Shown: piece after piece, positions 28,304 to 37,570 of the stretch
Position numbering within the stretch: the stretch's first letter is position 1
How the letters are laid out: each line of letters starts with the position of its first letter
Assembly (NCBI RefSeq): GCF_009754915.1
Contig: NZ_WPIK01000006.1
Location: 1 to 64,000 of the forward strand
DNA from: Mucilaginibacter arboris
Lineage (GTDB): Bacteria > Bacteroidota > Bacteroidia > Sphingobacteriales > Sphingobacteriaceae
Length of the DNA: 64,000 nucleotides
Direction of reading: 5' to 3'
The notes under the pieces: model-generated
Databases searched by the model: none
What the model was told of the DNA's origin: nothing
Seen by the model: the letters and a program-made list of their open reading frames with translations, nothing else
Translations under genes and position numbers: made by a program

Positions 28304-29071
28304 TTATGCACCTTTTTTATTCAAACTTTCCATCAACTGTTCGTATAAATCATCACTTTTAGGTTTATGCGGCGTTAACTTTTTAATGGTTGGCCGTTTG
28401 CCTTTTGCTTTGGCTTTGATAATTTTCAACAGGTCTTCGGTATAAGTATCTTTATACTGATCAATGTCGAAATCGGTTGTGTATTGTTTGATGAGCGCCA
28501 TTGCCACATCAATTTCTTTTTTGCTGATGTCGATATCCGGATTGGTCTTGATTTCAGAACTGTCCCTGATCTCCTGCGCAAACCTGATCCTTGAAATAAC
28601 AATAACATCGTTTTGAACATAAATAACGCACAAATGCTCTTTCTGGCGCAATACAAATTGGCCTAAACCAGCCATTTTAGACCTTTTTAAAGCATCTAAA
28701 AGTAACATATATGCTTTTTGCCCTTGCTTGGTTGCTTCTGCATAATAAGAAGTTTCAAAAAGCATCGGGTTGATTTCTGATACTTTTACAAAGTTTTCAA
28801 TGTCGATAGTTTTGCTTTTCTCCGGACTTGCATCTTCAAAATCCTGTTCTTCCAAGATCACGTACTCATCATTCAGTTTGTAACCTTTTACAATTTTCTC
28901 GTAAGGCACTTCCTGGTCGGTTTTTTCGTTTACCCGTTTAAAATGAATTCTTGAATGATCGCGGCTGTCCAGCATATCCAAGTCCAGCGAGCTATCCTCG
29001 ATAGCAGAATACAATTTGATAGGAATACTTACCAGCCCGAAAGAAATTGTACCGTTCCAGATTGATCTCAT
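28304..29071 (-). CDS. ku: Ku, DNA end-binding protein
   Basis: 255 aa. MRSIWNGTISFGLVSIPIKLY is the standard start of bacterial Ku; the ring-forming Ku core follows (GYKLNDEYVILEEQDFE, SYYAEATKQGQKAYMLLLDA) and a lysine-rich C-terminal tail (KAKAKGKRPTIKKLTPHKPK). Ku homodimers bind broken DNA ends and recruit LigD, encoded next in the same operon. Length and domain content are normal. Confidence 0.96.
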   Translation of the reverse strand: MRSIWNGTISFGLVSIPIKLYSAIEDSSLDLDMLDSRDHSRIHFKRVNEKTDQEVPYEKIVKGYKLNDEYVILEEQDFEDASPEKSKTIDIENFVKVSEINPMLFETSYYAEATKQGQKAYMLLLDALKRSKMAGLGQFVLRQKEHLCVIYVQNDVIVISRIRFAQEIRDSSEIKTNPDIDISKKEIDVAMALIKQYTTDFDIDQYKDTYTEDLLKIIKAKAKGKRPTIKKLTPHKPKSDDLYEQLMESLNKKGA

Positions 29072-29125
29072 GGTTTTTGAAGTTTTATGTGATGATAAGT
29101 TAAGATTTGAACGAATTGTTTATTA

Positions 29126-29179
29126 TGTAGGGACAATTCATGAATTGTCTTAAAAGGCGATTCTTGAATCACCCCTACA
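29126..29179. repeat. Small palindromic element upstream of ku
   Basis: Outer arms TGTAGGG (29126-29132) and CCCTACA (29173-29179) enclose a perfect 16-base palindrome, ACAATTCATGAATTGT (29133-29148). It looks like a REP- or MITE-type remnant and is unrelated to the dispersed 14-mer. Confidence 0.55.
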
Positions 29180-29191
29180 GGGGTTTAAAAC

Positions 29192-30133
29192 CTACTTCAC
29201 TCCTTTCAACTTATCCAATTCCAATTTTGATACGGTAAAAACAGTACCGTGCCGAATGCCTTTTGGCAAACTGATTTTATCTGAAATATCTGTCCAATTA
29301 ACCAAATCTGTAGAAGTGATTGCGCCATATTTGTGTTCGTTATATTTATCAAAATAAACCACCCATTGCTTGCCAATTTTTAAAGTTGTCGGTCCTTCTG
29401 CCCAATATTTTCCGGTGATTTTTGCGCTAGCTTTAGTAAACGAACCAGTGAGGTTTTTACTAAAAGCAATCTTCAGGTTTTTTTGGGCTGGTTCGCGGGT
29501 TTCATCTTTCATAAATAGTACAAAACGGTTTCCATCAGGTACAATGGTTGCATCAATTACATTAAAACCAGGATCGTAAAGTAATTTGGTATCGGTATAA
29601 GTTTTAAAATCTTTTGTACTGATATAATATAAACGGTGGTTGTAACCGCTTTCTGCCGAAGTTGCCGTATTTGTAAACTTGCCGGTAATAGTTGTCGACC
29701 AGTAAATCATGTAAGTTTTAGTTTTATCATCATAAGTAATTTCCGGCGCCCAGCAATTTCTGGCTCCTTCTTCTTTTGCCATCACCGGTAAAAACTCTTG
29801 TTCCGACCAATGGATTAAATCTGGAGAACTTGCATAACCAATTCCTTTATCCTGCCAGCTTACCGTCCAAACCATGTGGAATTGATTGTCTGCGCCGCGG
29901 ATGATACAAGGATCGCGCATCAGTTTATCTTTACTTACGGTTGGTTTTAAAAAAGACTGATCGTTTTTTAAAGCTTTCCAATTGTAACCATCTTCGCTAA
30001 AAGCCAGGTGTAACCCATCTTGTCCGTTATCTTTAAAATAAGCAAAAGCGTATTCGTTGTTTTTGGGTTGATGCTTTACCGCACAACTGCTGGCAAAGCA
30101 TAAAATAAAAAGGTATAATGCTCTTTTTAACAT
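29192..30133 (-). CDS. GH43-family glycoside hydrolase, lipoprotein
   Basis: 313 aa. A lipoprotein signal (LFILCFASSC, then AVKHQ) is followed by a single five-bladed propeller. The GH43-like acidic residues are visible in KLMRDPCII (Asp), NCWAPEITY (Glu region) and YWAEGPTTL (Glu). Repeated blade motifs GYASSPDLIHW and GAITSTDLVNW support the fold. No extra binding module is present. Likely activity is on arabinose- or galactose-type side chains, but the subfamily cannot be set from sequence alone. It appears monocistronic, divergent from the dedA gene. Confidence 0.75.
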   Translation of the reverse strand: MLKRALYLFILCFASSCAVKHQPKNNEYAFAYFKDNGQDGLHLAFSEDGYNWKALKNDQSFLKPTVSKDKLMRDPCIIRGADNQFHMVWTVSWQDKGIGYASSPDLIHWSEQEFLPVMAKEEGARNCWAPEITYDDKTKTYMIYWSTTITGKFTNTATSAESGYNHRLYYISTKDFKTYTDTKLLYDPGFNVIDATIVPDGNRFVLFMKDETREPAQKNLKIAFSKNLTGSFTKASAKITGKYWAEGPTTLKIGKQWVVYFDKYNEHKYGAITSTDLVNWTDISDKISLPKGIRHGTVFTVSKLELDKLKGVK

Positions 30134-30230
30134 GTTTTTTTGGGGGAATTGTGTAAAGGCAATTGGTTAAACAAGGTTCTGGTTTTCAATCTTACATATT
30201 CTGTTGCTGATTTACAAACTGCTTTTTCTG

Positions 30231-30274
30231 ATGCTTCTTTTATCACCCTAAAATTTACCTGGTAAAAGAAGCAT
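30231..30274. repeat. Inverted pair of the dispersed 14-mer in a divergent promoter region
   Basis: A minus-strand copy (30231-30244) and a plus-strand copy (30261-30274) with 16 bases between. Genes on both sides start away from it, so a terminator role is unlikely here. Confidence 0.9.
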
Positions 30275-30324
30275 TTGTGGTTGTATTATTGTAACAGATT
30301 TTAACGCAACATTGCTACTGTTTT

Positions 30325-30969
30325 ATGCCACATGAATTTATAAACTATATCAATCAATACGGTTACCTGGCCATATTTGTGCTGATATTGATACAGGAAA
30401 TTGGCATTCCAACACCAATACCAAACGAACTGCTGATGCTGTTTTCGGGCTATTTGGCTTACACAGGCGCCTTAAAACTTTATTTTGTGTTACTTATCAT
30501 TATTTCTGCCGATTTTCTGGGCGCCAATATTTTATACAGCACTTTTTACTTTTTCGGGCCGACCATCCTCAGCCATAAACCCAAATGGTTCCCTTTATCT
30601 ACTGAAAAAATCAACAAAGTTTCGGCAAAAATAGCCAATGGAGGATTATGGTCGGTTTTTTTAGGCCGTATTACACCTTTTATCCGCGGTTATATTTCTG
30701 TAATTGTTGGGCTGCTGCACATCAAACCTAAAAGTTATGTGCCCATTACGCTTATTACCGCTTGTTTGGTAACCTGTACTTATGTACTGCTCGGGCATTT
30801 GCTTGGCCCTTACTGGGAGCAGGTTGCAGCAAAATTAACCACCATAAAATATACTGTATTTTTTATGGTTGTCCTGATTGCCTGCATTTTAGCCATCCGG
30901 TATTTTTATCGAAAAAAAGCAAAAAGAGCTGCAAATGTTACGGAAGAAACCCGACCTTTCAATAATTAA
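30325..30969 (+). CDS. DedA-family membrane protein
   Basis: 214 aa, four or five membrane segments. The N-terminal re-entrant motif GYLAIFVLILIQEIGIPTPIPNE and the central FLGRITPFIRGYISVIVG (the R-x-x-P-x-x-R-G-like element of DedA/SNARE-associated proteins) are clear. DedA proteins are lipid scramblases or undecaprenyl-phosphate flippases. It is 15 bases ahead of a glycosyltransferase gene, which suggests a shared role in envelope glycolipids. Confidence 0.9.
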   Translation: MPHEFINYINQYGYLAIFVLILIQEIGIPTPIPNELLMLFSGYLAYTGALKLYFVLLIIISADFLGANILYSTFYFFGPTILSHKPKWFPLSTEKINKVSAKIANGGLWSVFLGRITPFIRGYISVIVGLLHIKPKSYVPITLITACLVTCTYVLLGHLLGPYWEQVAAKLTTIKYTVFFMVVLIACILAIRYFYRKKAKRAANVTEETRPFNN

Positions 30970-30984
30970 CCCTGCCATGATTTT

Positions 30985-31995
30985 ATGCTGAAAATCCATG
31001 TAGTATCAGAAACGCCCTTTGTGATGAAAGGACAGGGCGTGCATACTGCTTTTGTGGAACAAGTGGCATTGCTGAAAGAAAAAAACGATGTACAGGTAGT
31101 TGTGAACGAAGAAGGCTGGGGCGATGTGATGCACTGCCACACTTACGGCCCGTATTATTTTTGGAAAGGGCGCAAATATAAAGGCCGGCGCATCCATACG
31201 GCGCATGTGATCCCGGATTCGATAAAAGGGTCGCTGCCGATGTGGAAATACCTTTTTCCGTTTGTAAACTGGTTTTTTAAAAAGGTTTTTTCTTATGCTG
31301 ATGTGGTTATTGCTTTATCGCCGATGGTAGAAGAAGCAATTTTGGCATTGGGCGTAAAAAGCAGGATTGTTAAAATTTACAATCCGGTCTTAATCAGCAA
31401 ATGGAAACGCACCAATGAAAACAGGCAAAAAGGAAGGGAATTATTAAAACTGAGCGGAGATAAAAAAGTAATATTGGGCGTTGGCCAACTGCAAAGCCGA
31501 AAAGGACTGGAAGATTTTTTAGACATAGCAGAAGCAATACCCGAAGCCACTTTTGTTTGGGTTGGCGGCCGGCCATTTGGAAAACTAACCGAAGGCATAG
31601 AACGCATAAATAACCGCATAAAAAAAGCATCGCAGCATATTTATTTTGCCGGGATGTTTGACCTGGCTGCTATGCCAGCTATTTATGCTGCTGCGGATGT
31701 TCTGTTGTTTCCTTCCTACCAGGAAAACTGCCCTTTAGCGCCGCTTGAAGCTGCTGCTTGTGGTATGCCGGTTGTTTACCGCGACATCCGCGAATATTCG
31801 TTGCTGTATAAATTTCCTTACTTAAAAGCAGCAACAACCGAAGCCTACATTGCGCTAACTAAAAAACTGTTGCACGAGCCGGAATTTTACAGGCAAGGTT
31901 TACAGATTTCGGAACAATTGATCAAACAGTTTGACCAGGAAAAGATCAGGCAGGAACTGATTGATTTGTATCGGGAAGTGGTTGGGAAGGATTAA
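30985..31995 (+). CDS. GT4-type glycosyltransferase
   Basis: 336 aa, GT-B fold without membrane segments. The N-terminal acceptor half carries GQGVHTAF and HTAHVIPDS; the C-terminal half carries ILGVGQLQSRKGLEDFLDIA and the donor-binding E-x7-E motif in YQENCPLAPLEAAACGMPVV. This resembles diacylglycerol glucosyltransferases and related glycolipid enzymes. With the adjacent dedA gene it is probably a membrane glycolipid enzyme; donor and acceptor are not readable. Confidence 0.85.
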   Translation: MLKIHVVSETPFVMKGQGVHTAFVEQVALLKEKNDVQVVVNEEGWGDVMHCHTYGPYYFWKGRKYKGRRIHTAHVIPDSIKGSLPMWKYLFPFVNWFFKKVFSYADVVIALSPMVEEAILALGVKSRIVKIYNPVLISKWKRTNENRQKGRELLKLSGDKKVILGVGQLQSRKGLEDFLDIAEAIPEATFVWVGGRPFGKLTEGIERINNRIKKASQHIYFAGMFDLAAMPAIYAAADVLLFPSYQENCPLAPLEAAACGMPVVYRDIREYSLLYKFPYLKAATTEAYIALTKKLLHEPEFYRQGLQISEQLIKQFDQEKIRQELIDLYREVVGKD

Positions 31996-32071
31996 TTTTG
32001 ATTTTAAACTTGAATTAGAAATCTAAAGTTTAAGGCTGATATTACACAACTTCATAATCCAAAAAAAGGTC

Positions 32072-32085
32072 GGTAAAAGAAGCAT
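32072..32085 (+). repeat. Dispersed 14-mer
   Basis: This is an exact GGTAAAAGAAGCAT, alone between two converging genes. Confidence 0.9.
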
Positions 32086-32104
32086 CAAACTTTTATCCTT
32101 GTTA

Positions 32105-33109
32105 TTAAAGTTTATCCGTTATATCAAAATGCTCTAATGTTTTTTTACCATCGGGCAAGCCATTAAAAACGGAGTATAAAACATATTTCTTGTCTTGGTC
32201 AATTCCCGGCAATGCTTTGCCGATCACTTTTTTAACTTGTTCGTTTTCCCGCTTTAATCCAAGTGTGTCTTTTAGTTTGATGGATGATAAATAATAGATC
32301 ATCGGGAAAGTTCCTTCTGGCATGGTTTGGGTCAATATCCTGAAAATTTTAGGTTTACTTGGAACCTGGCCAATGGTATAAGGAAAAGTATATTTTCCGT
32401 TTACCTGCTGCACCACTTTATAAAAAAACCTGCTCATTTCGCTTTCATCGGCATACTGCCATTGCCCGCTTGGCCGGAAACATTTTTCTGCTGCTGCCAT
32501 ATCGTTTACGGCATCGATCCAGTAAGCTTTAGCATATTTTTCTTTTGCCTGCTGATAAAGTTCCGGCGCGTTCTTACCATTGATGGTGTACTGCCCAATA
32601 TCCAATTTATTTAGTTTCCAGCCATAATCGTATTTGCCGTAAATAGCCGTAGCCAGCCATTTATCAGCTCCGTTTTTTAAGAGCAGGAAGGCTACATAAT
32701 TTTGTTTTGTGGTAGACTGGTTGTATTTTAACGTATAAGCATTGTTTCCTTCAGCATCTGCATTAATCACAAGTGGGCCGGGCTCACTTTTATCGTTAAT
32801 GTAATATTCATCCAACATACTGTAACTGCCCAACTTACTACGCAAGCTGATTAGTTCTACTGTCCGCTCAATCGGATCGCCTTCCAGCAATTCCTTAGAC
32901 ATCATGTTTTTCACATCTTCCGGCTTGTTAGCTTTCAGGGCATCAAATAACTGATCGTTCAGCTTATGAAATTCTTCCCTTTTATCAGCTTTAATTGCTT
33001 CATTTTTCCAGGTACCGGCTGGTCCGTCATCCTGCTGGCAACCATAAAAAGCAACAACGATCAGCAAGAAACCAAGAGGTTTAAATAGGTATTGTTTCAA
33101 AAGGTACAT
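32105..33109 (-). CDS. Lipoprotein of unknown function
   Basis: 334 aa. A lipoprotein signal (LLIVVAFYGC, then QQDDGPAG) is followed by a mixed alpha/beta protein with no family I recognise. Features include a helical segment (KREEFHKLNDQLFDALKANKPED), a central beta region (NAYTLKYNQSTTKQNYVAFLLLKNG) and KKYVLYSVFNGLPDGKKT at the end. The early part (DALKANKPEDVKNMMSKELLEG) recalls NTF2-like domains. It stands alone between a converging glycosyltransferase and a divergent PAS sensor gene. Confidence 0.7.
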   Translation of the reverse strand: MYLLKQYLFKPLGFLLIVVAFYGCQQDDGPAGTWKNEAIKADKREEFHKLNDQLFDALKANKPEDVKNMMSKELLEGDPIERTVELISLRSKLGSYSMLDEYYINDKSEPGPLVINADAEGNNAYTLKYNQSTTKQNYVAFLLLKNGADKWLATAIYGKYDYGWKLNKLDIGQYTINGKNAPELYQQAKEKYAKAYWIDAVNDMAAAEKCFRPSGQWQYADESEMSRFFYKVVQQVNGKYTFPYTIGQVPSKPKIFRILTQTMPEGTFPMIYYLSSIKLKDTLGLKRENEQVKKVIGKALPGIDQDKKYVLYSVFNGLPDGKKTLEHFDITDKL

Positions 33110-33402
33110 GTTTAATTTTTTGCTGATGATATTATAAAAGTTTAAACCGGGAGAAACATTTCCAAATATTTGTTATCGGTATTGATAAATTTTTCTGCTT
33201 TTAAGGCATATCTTCTCCCTATATTAAAATCCAAAATGTTATTACTGGATATTAATAACAAAATAGATTTTGATAAATATATAAACAAATCAAGCTAAAG
33301 AAAGGATAATATTTTCTTTAAATCTAAACATGTTTGCATAAAAAATAATTTTTGTGCTTAGATTAGGAATTTAATCTGTACCTGAACCAAAATAACTAAT
33401 CA

Positions 33403-35160
33403 TTGAAAAGTACCGGTATTTTGAAAGAATATAAACATCTATTAGGCCTGGATATTCTATTTGACCTTTCTCCTGATCTGTTGTGTTTGTTAAACCAAAA
33501 CGGTTGCTTTTTAAAGACGAATAAATATTTAAGGCAAGCTTTAGGTTACAGCGAAAATGAAATGCATAACCGCAATTTTTTGGATTTTATTCACCCGGAG
33601 GACCGGGAGAATTCTATCAAACAACTGGAAGCCTTGGCCAGAAATGAGGTTGTATCTCAATTTAAAAACCGCTATCGCAGCGCCAGTGGCTTGTATAAAT
33701 CGTTTTCCTGGAATGCTGTCCAGCTACCGGATAAAACTTTTTATGCTTCTGCCCGTGATATTACCCAATCTCTAAACATCCAGAACCAGTTAGCCAAAGC
33801 GATTACAGAAAATCAGAAACTATATGATAATTCGCTCGATGTATTTTGTGTTTTTGATGTTGAAGGACGTTTTATCAGGGTGAGCAAAGCTGCAAAAACT
33901 ATTTTGGGCTATAACGAACAAGAGCTATTAGGAAAAAATTTCCTTGATTTTGTTCATCCTGATGATTTAGCTTCAACCATTGCTATTGGCAGGGACATTA
34001 AATCAGGGAACAAAAAAACCAATTTCGAAAACAGGTACATTCATAAAAACGGTTCTGTTGTACCGCTAATCTGGTCGGCACAATGGCTTCCCTTAGAAAA
34101 TAACGCGTTTGCTACGGCCAGGGATGCCACCGAAAGAGAGAAGCAGAAAGAAAAGCTCTATTTTAATGAACGCCGGCTGGCAGCATTGCTTGAAAGCGGA
34201 AATGACCGGATCGGGATACTGAATGCAGATGGTATTTATCAGTATATAAGCCCTTCAGTTAAAAAATTCTTTAACCTGGGCCCAGACAATTTCATTGGTA
34301 AAACGCCTTTTGATTTTATCCATCCTGATGATGTTGAACGGATTAAAAGTGCTTTAGCATATATTTTAACTACGGAAGAGCCTGTTCATGTTTCTCCGTT
34401 CCGCATTCAAAACGGCGATGGGCACTGGTGCTGGATAGAAACTTATGCAACCAATATGCTGAATGATCCGGCTATCCAAGGCATCGTTGTTAACTCCCGC
34501 GACATCAGCATTAAAATTAAAGACGAAGAAGAAAAGCGGTTTGCAGCAGAAAATTTACGGTTAAGCAATGAACGTTACCAATTAGTAACAGAGGTTACCA
34601 AAGACGTAATCTGGGACTGGAACCTGGAAACCAACCAACTAAGCCGCGAAAAAGGCTTTGAAAAGCATTTTGGTTATCCCACTGAATTGAAAACAACATT
34701 TGGAAACTCAACATGGGAAGCATATATCCATCCGGATGATAAAGAACGGATTTTAAAAAGTATCCATAATACGATTAACAATCCGGACGAAAAGTTCTGG
34801 CGGGAAGAATACCGTTTTTTAAAGGCCGACGGATCTGTCGGCTTTATCACCGATCAGGGTTATATCATTAGAAATGCCTATAAAAAAGCAATCAGAATGG
34901 TGGGTGCCATGCACGATATTACCGAACTGAAAGAAAAAGAACTGTGTATTTTAAAGCAGAATAAACAACTGCGTGAAATTGCACAAATAAATTCACACGT
35001 AATCAGGCGGCCAGTGGCCAGTATTTTAGGGCTGATCGATATTTTTGATAAAAAGGCTGTAACCGGAAAAGATAACCTCGAAATTCTGGAACATCTGGAA
35101 AGCTGTACCCAGGAACTGGATATGGTAATCAGAAGTATTAATGATATAACTTTAGATTGA
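33403..35160 (+). CDS. Multi-PAS sensor with a histidine-kinase dimerisation helix but no ATPase domain
   Basis: 585 aa. The start is a TTG directly after an in-frame stop; no ATG occurs before the first PAS domain, so TTG is required. Four PAS domains follow (LFDLSPDLLCLLNQNG; DNSLDVFCVFDVEGRF; ALLESGNDRIGILNADG; VTEVTKDVIWDWNLETN), each ending in HPDD-type motifs. The C-terminus is a DHp-like helix pair, NSHVIRRPVASILGLIDIF, with a His in the phospho-acceptor position, then stops at residue 585 with no HATPase. It may be phosphorylated by, or dimerise with, another kinase. No cognate regulator is adjacent. Confidence 0.85.
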   Translation: MKSTGILKEYKHLLGLDILFDLSPDLLCLLNQNGCFLKTNKYLRQALGYSENEMHNRNFLDFIHPEDRENSIKQLEALARNEVVSQFKNRYRSASGLYKSFSWNAVQLPDKTFYASARDITQSLNIQNQLAKAITENQKLYDNSLDVFCVFDVEGRFIRVSKAAKTILGYNEQELLGKNFLDFVHPDDLASTIAIGRDIKSGNKKTNFENRYIHKNGSVVPLIWSAQWLPLENNAFATARDATEREKQKEKLYFNERRLAALLESGNDRIGILNADGIYQYISPSVKKFFNLGPDNFIGKTPFDFIHPDDVERIKSALAYILTTEEPVHVSPFRIQNGDGHWCWIETYATNMLNDPAIQGIVVNSRDISIKIKDEEEKRFAAENLRLSNERYQLVTEVTKDVIWDWNLETNQLSREKGFEKHFGYPTELKTTFGNSTWEAYIHPDDKERILKSIHNTINNPDEKFWREEYRFLKADGSVGFITDQGYIIRNAYKKAIRMVGAMHDITELKEKELCILKQNKQLREIAQINSHVIRRPVASILGLIDIFDKKAVTGKDNLEILEHLESCTQELDMVIRSINDITLD

Positions 35161-35583
35161 AAGCCTAAACGTATTTTCCTTTTTTAGCTGTACTTTTTCC
35201 TGCAAAAACAGAAGCCCGGGCCAGCTCTCATTTTATGCCGATAAAAGAAGTATGCTTTATTAAAAATTACTTCCTGATTTTACTTTAACGGATCCAAATT
35301 TTCCTATTCACTATTTGTGGGAACAATAATTTATAAGTTAAGAGGCCAATTATCCGACTATTAAAAAGCCAACCTACCAATTCCTACACAATTCCTACAG
35401 AATTGTCTTTTAATTTTAAGCTAATTTAATAAATTATATGGCCGTAGTAAAAATTAAGAACTTTTCTAAATTTTGTTTAATATAGTTTATATGCTTCTTT
35501 TATCAGCAAAAAATACAAACAAATATAATAGTGCAAAAAGAAGTATGATTATTCAATTTAAAGAATGACTAATTGGCATTTCT
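35161..35583. other. Gap upstream of the two-component operon
   Basis: No gene is seen. It holds a GTAT-ending variant of the dispersed word (35240-35253) and an inverted pair at 35491-35546; the rest is AT-rich. Confidence 0.7.
35491..35546. repeat. Inverted pair of the dispersed 14-mer, second arm degenerate
   Basis: An exact minus-strand copy at 35491-35504 and a variant (GCAAAAAGAAGTAT) at 35533-35546, ending 38 bases before the start of the response regulator gene. Confidence 0.8.
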
Positions 35584-36258
35584 GTGAAAATATTGATTAT
35601 TGAAGACGAAGCAGGATTGCGTGAAAGTATTGAGGAATATTTTACCGAAACAGGAAATATATGCGAAACAGCAAATGATTTTCATTCGGCTCTTAACAAA
35701 ATCAACCTGTACCGGTACGATTGTATTGTACTTGATATTACTTTGCCTTATGGCAATGGATTAGAAATCCTGAAAAGTTTAAAAGAGAATAATTATTCGG
35801 ATGGTGTATTAATTATTTCTGCAAAAAATTCGCTTGATGATCGTTTGCAAGGTTTAGATTTAGGTGCAGATGATTATTTGGTAAAACCGTTTCATCTTTC
35901 AGAATTGCGTGCAAGGGTAAGTGCTGTTATCCGCAGAAAATCTTTTAACGGAAATAACCTGCTTGCTTTTAACGAAATCAAGATTGACCTTTTGGCAAAA
36001 TCAGTAAAAATTGAAAACAACAATATCAAACTTACTAAAAAGGAATACGCTTTATTGCTATATTTTCTCGCCAATAAAGGCAAGGTCGTTTCTAAAAATG
36101 CTATTGCAGAGCATTTATGGGGAGACGGGATTGATGTTGCAGATAATTTTGATTTTATCTATTCGCATATAAAAAACCTTCGGAAAAAACTAATGGAAGC
36201 CGGAGGTTCAGATTATATTAAAGCAGTATACGGAATGGGTTATAAATTTACTGCCTGA
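35584..36258 (+). CDS. OmpR-family response regulator
   Basis: 224 aa from a GTG start; no ATG lies nearby and the receiver begins at once (KILIIEDEAG). Phospho-Asp in CIVLDITLPYGNG, Lys in DYLVKPFHLSEL, and a C-terminal winged helix (LTKKEYALLLYFLANKGKVV, IYSHIKNLRKKL, VYGMGYKF). It overlaps the start of the kinase gene by one base (TGATG), so the two are translationally coupled. It probably controls the efflux genes that follow. Confidence 0.95.
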   Translation: MKILIIEDEAGLRESIEEYFTETGNICETANDFHSALNKINLYRYDCIVLDITLPYGNGLEILKSLKENNYSDGVLIISAKNSLDDRLQGLDLGADDYLVKPFHLSELRARVSAVIRRKSFNGNNLLAFNEIKIDLLAKSVKIENNNIKLTKKEYALLLYFLANKGKVVSKNAIAEHLWGDGIDVADNFDFIYSHIKNLRKKLMEAGGSDYIKAVYGMGYKFTA

Positions 36259-37502
36259 TGAAGCTTTTTGCTACTTACAACAGGGTAAACCTGCTTACAA
36301 CTGTTATTGTAATCCTGATTACTGGCCTTATTTATTATCAGGTAATCAGCCTCATCCTCACCAATCAATTAAACAAAGACCTGGAAGTAGAAGAGCAGGA
36401 AATATTAGATTTTGTAAAACTGAACCATCAATTACCACAGGTTTTTGATTCAAATGACCAGCAGATAACTTTTAGCAAACCACAAAAAACACCTGTTAAA
36501 AGAAGCTTCATCAGCACGTATTATTATAATAAAAAAGAAAAAGAGCCTGGCCGAGGTTTAATCATGCCAGTTAATGTAAACGGAAAATGGTATCAAGCCA
36601 CAATTTCAGAATCTACGGTAGAAACAGAAGACCTTATCAAAATCATTTTCACCATTACCATTGGTATTATTTTACTTCTGATCACGATCCTGTTTTTTAT
36701 TAACCGTTTTATCCTTAATCGTTTATGGCAAGCTTTTTATGCTATCTTATCCAGATTAAGCCTGTTTAATGTTACTAATTTTAAAGAAGAACAAATCCCG
36801 GAAACAACTATTGATGAGTTTAATCAGCTAAACGAAGCTGTTGAAGCAATGTCTGCACGGGTGAGAAAAGAATATCTGGAACTAAAAAAATTTACCGAAC
36901 ATGCAGCACACGAATTACTTACGCCAATTGCTATCATCAATTCTAAACTTGATACCTTAATTCAGACTGATAATTTTAGCAAAAGGCAAAGCGAACTGCT
37001 AAGTGATTTATACGGAACGGTTTCGAGGTTAAAAAGGCTGAACAAAGCCATGCTGTTGCTGGTAAAAATTGAAAATGGGTTAGTGGAAGAAGAACACGTT
37101 ATCAATTTAAAAGAAATGATTACAGAACGGCTTGCTTCTTTTCAGGAGCTTTTTTTAGATAAAGAATTAGCGGTAAGCCTTGAGCTGGAAAGCAAAGCAA
37201 TCAGGGCGAACAATTACTTAATCGAAATACTGTTAAATAACATTTTAAGTAATGCCATCAGGCACAATAACTTTGGCGGAAAAATCAAAGTGATTTTAAA
37301 TCAGAAAAGCCTGGTTATACAAAATACAGGCACAAACCTGGCTTTAAATAATAAAGAGATTTTTAGGAGGTTTAACAAATCTACAGAATCTGAAGGCAGC
37401 GGATTAGGTTTAACTATTGCAAAGCAAATCTGCGAAAACTATCATTATCAGTTTTCATACGCCTTTTATCCGCCTTTTCACAACTTTAAAATTGATTTAT
37501 AA
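36258..37502 (+). CDS. Membrane sensor histidine kinase
   Basis: 414 aa. Two membrane helices (LLTTVIVILITGLIYYQVI and IIFTITIGIILLLITILFF) flank a periplasmic domain of about 100 residues. Then come a HAMP-like linker, HisKA with His in TEHAAHELLTPIAII, and HATPase with N-box LLNNILSNAIRHN and G-box GSGLGLTIAKQI. It is the partner of the preceding regulator. A one-base variant of the dispersed word (36495-36508) encodes V-K-R-S-F in the sensor domain. Confidence 0.95.
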   Translation: MKLFATYNRVNLLTTVIVILITGLIYYQVISLILTNQLNKDLEVEEQEILDFVKLNHQLPQVFDSNDQQITFSKPQKTPVKRSFISTYYYNKKEKEPGRGLIMPVNVNGKWYQATISESTVETEDLIKIIFTITIGIILLLITILFFINRFILNRLWQAFYAILSRLSLFNVTNFKEEQIPETTIDEFNQLNEAVEAMSARVRKEYLELKKFTEHAAHELLTPIAIINSKLDTLIQTDNFSKRQSELLSDLYGTVSRLKRLNKAMLLLVKIENGLVEEEHVINLKEMITERLASFQELFLDKELAVSLELESKAIRANNYLIEILLNNILSNAIRHNNFGGKIKVILNQKSLVIQNTGTNLALNNKEIFRRFNKSTESEGSGLGLTIAKQICENYHYQFSYAFYPPFHNFKIDL

Positions 37503-37570
37503 TCTTTCCTGATTTTATCGTTTCTACAAAAATCCTACAACATTCATCCATACTATTGCACCGCAATTAA

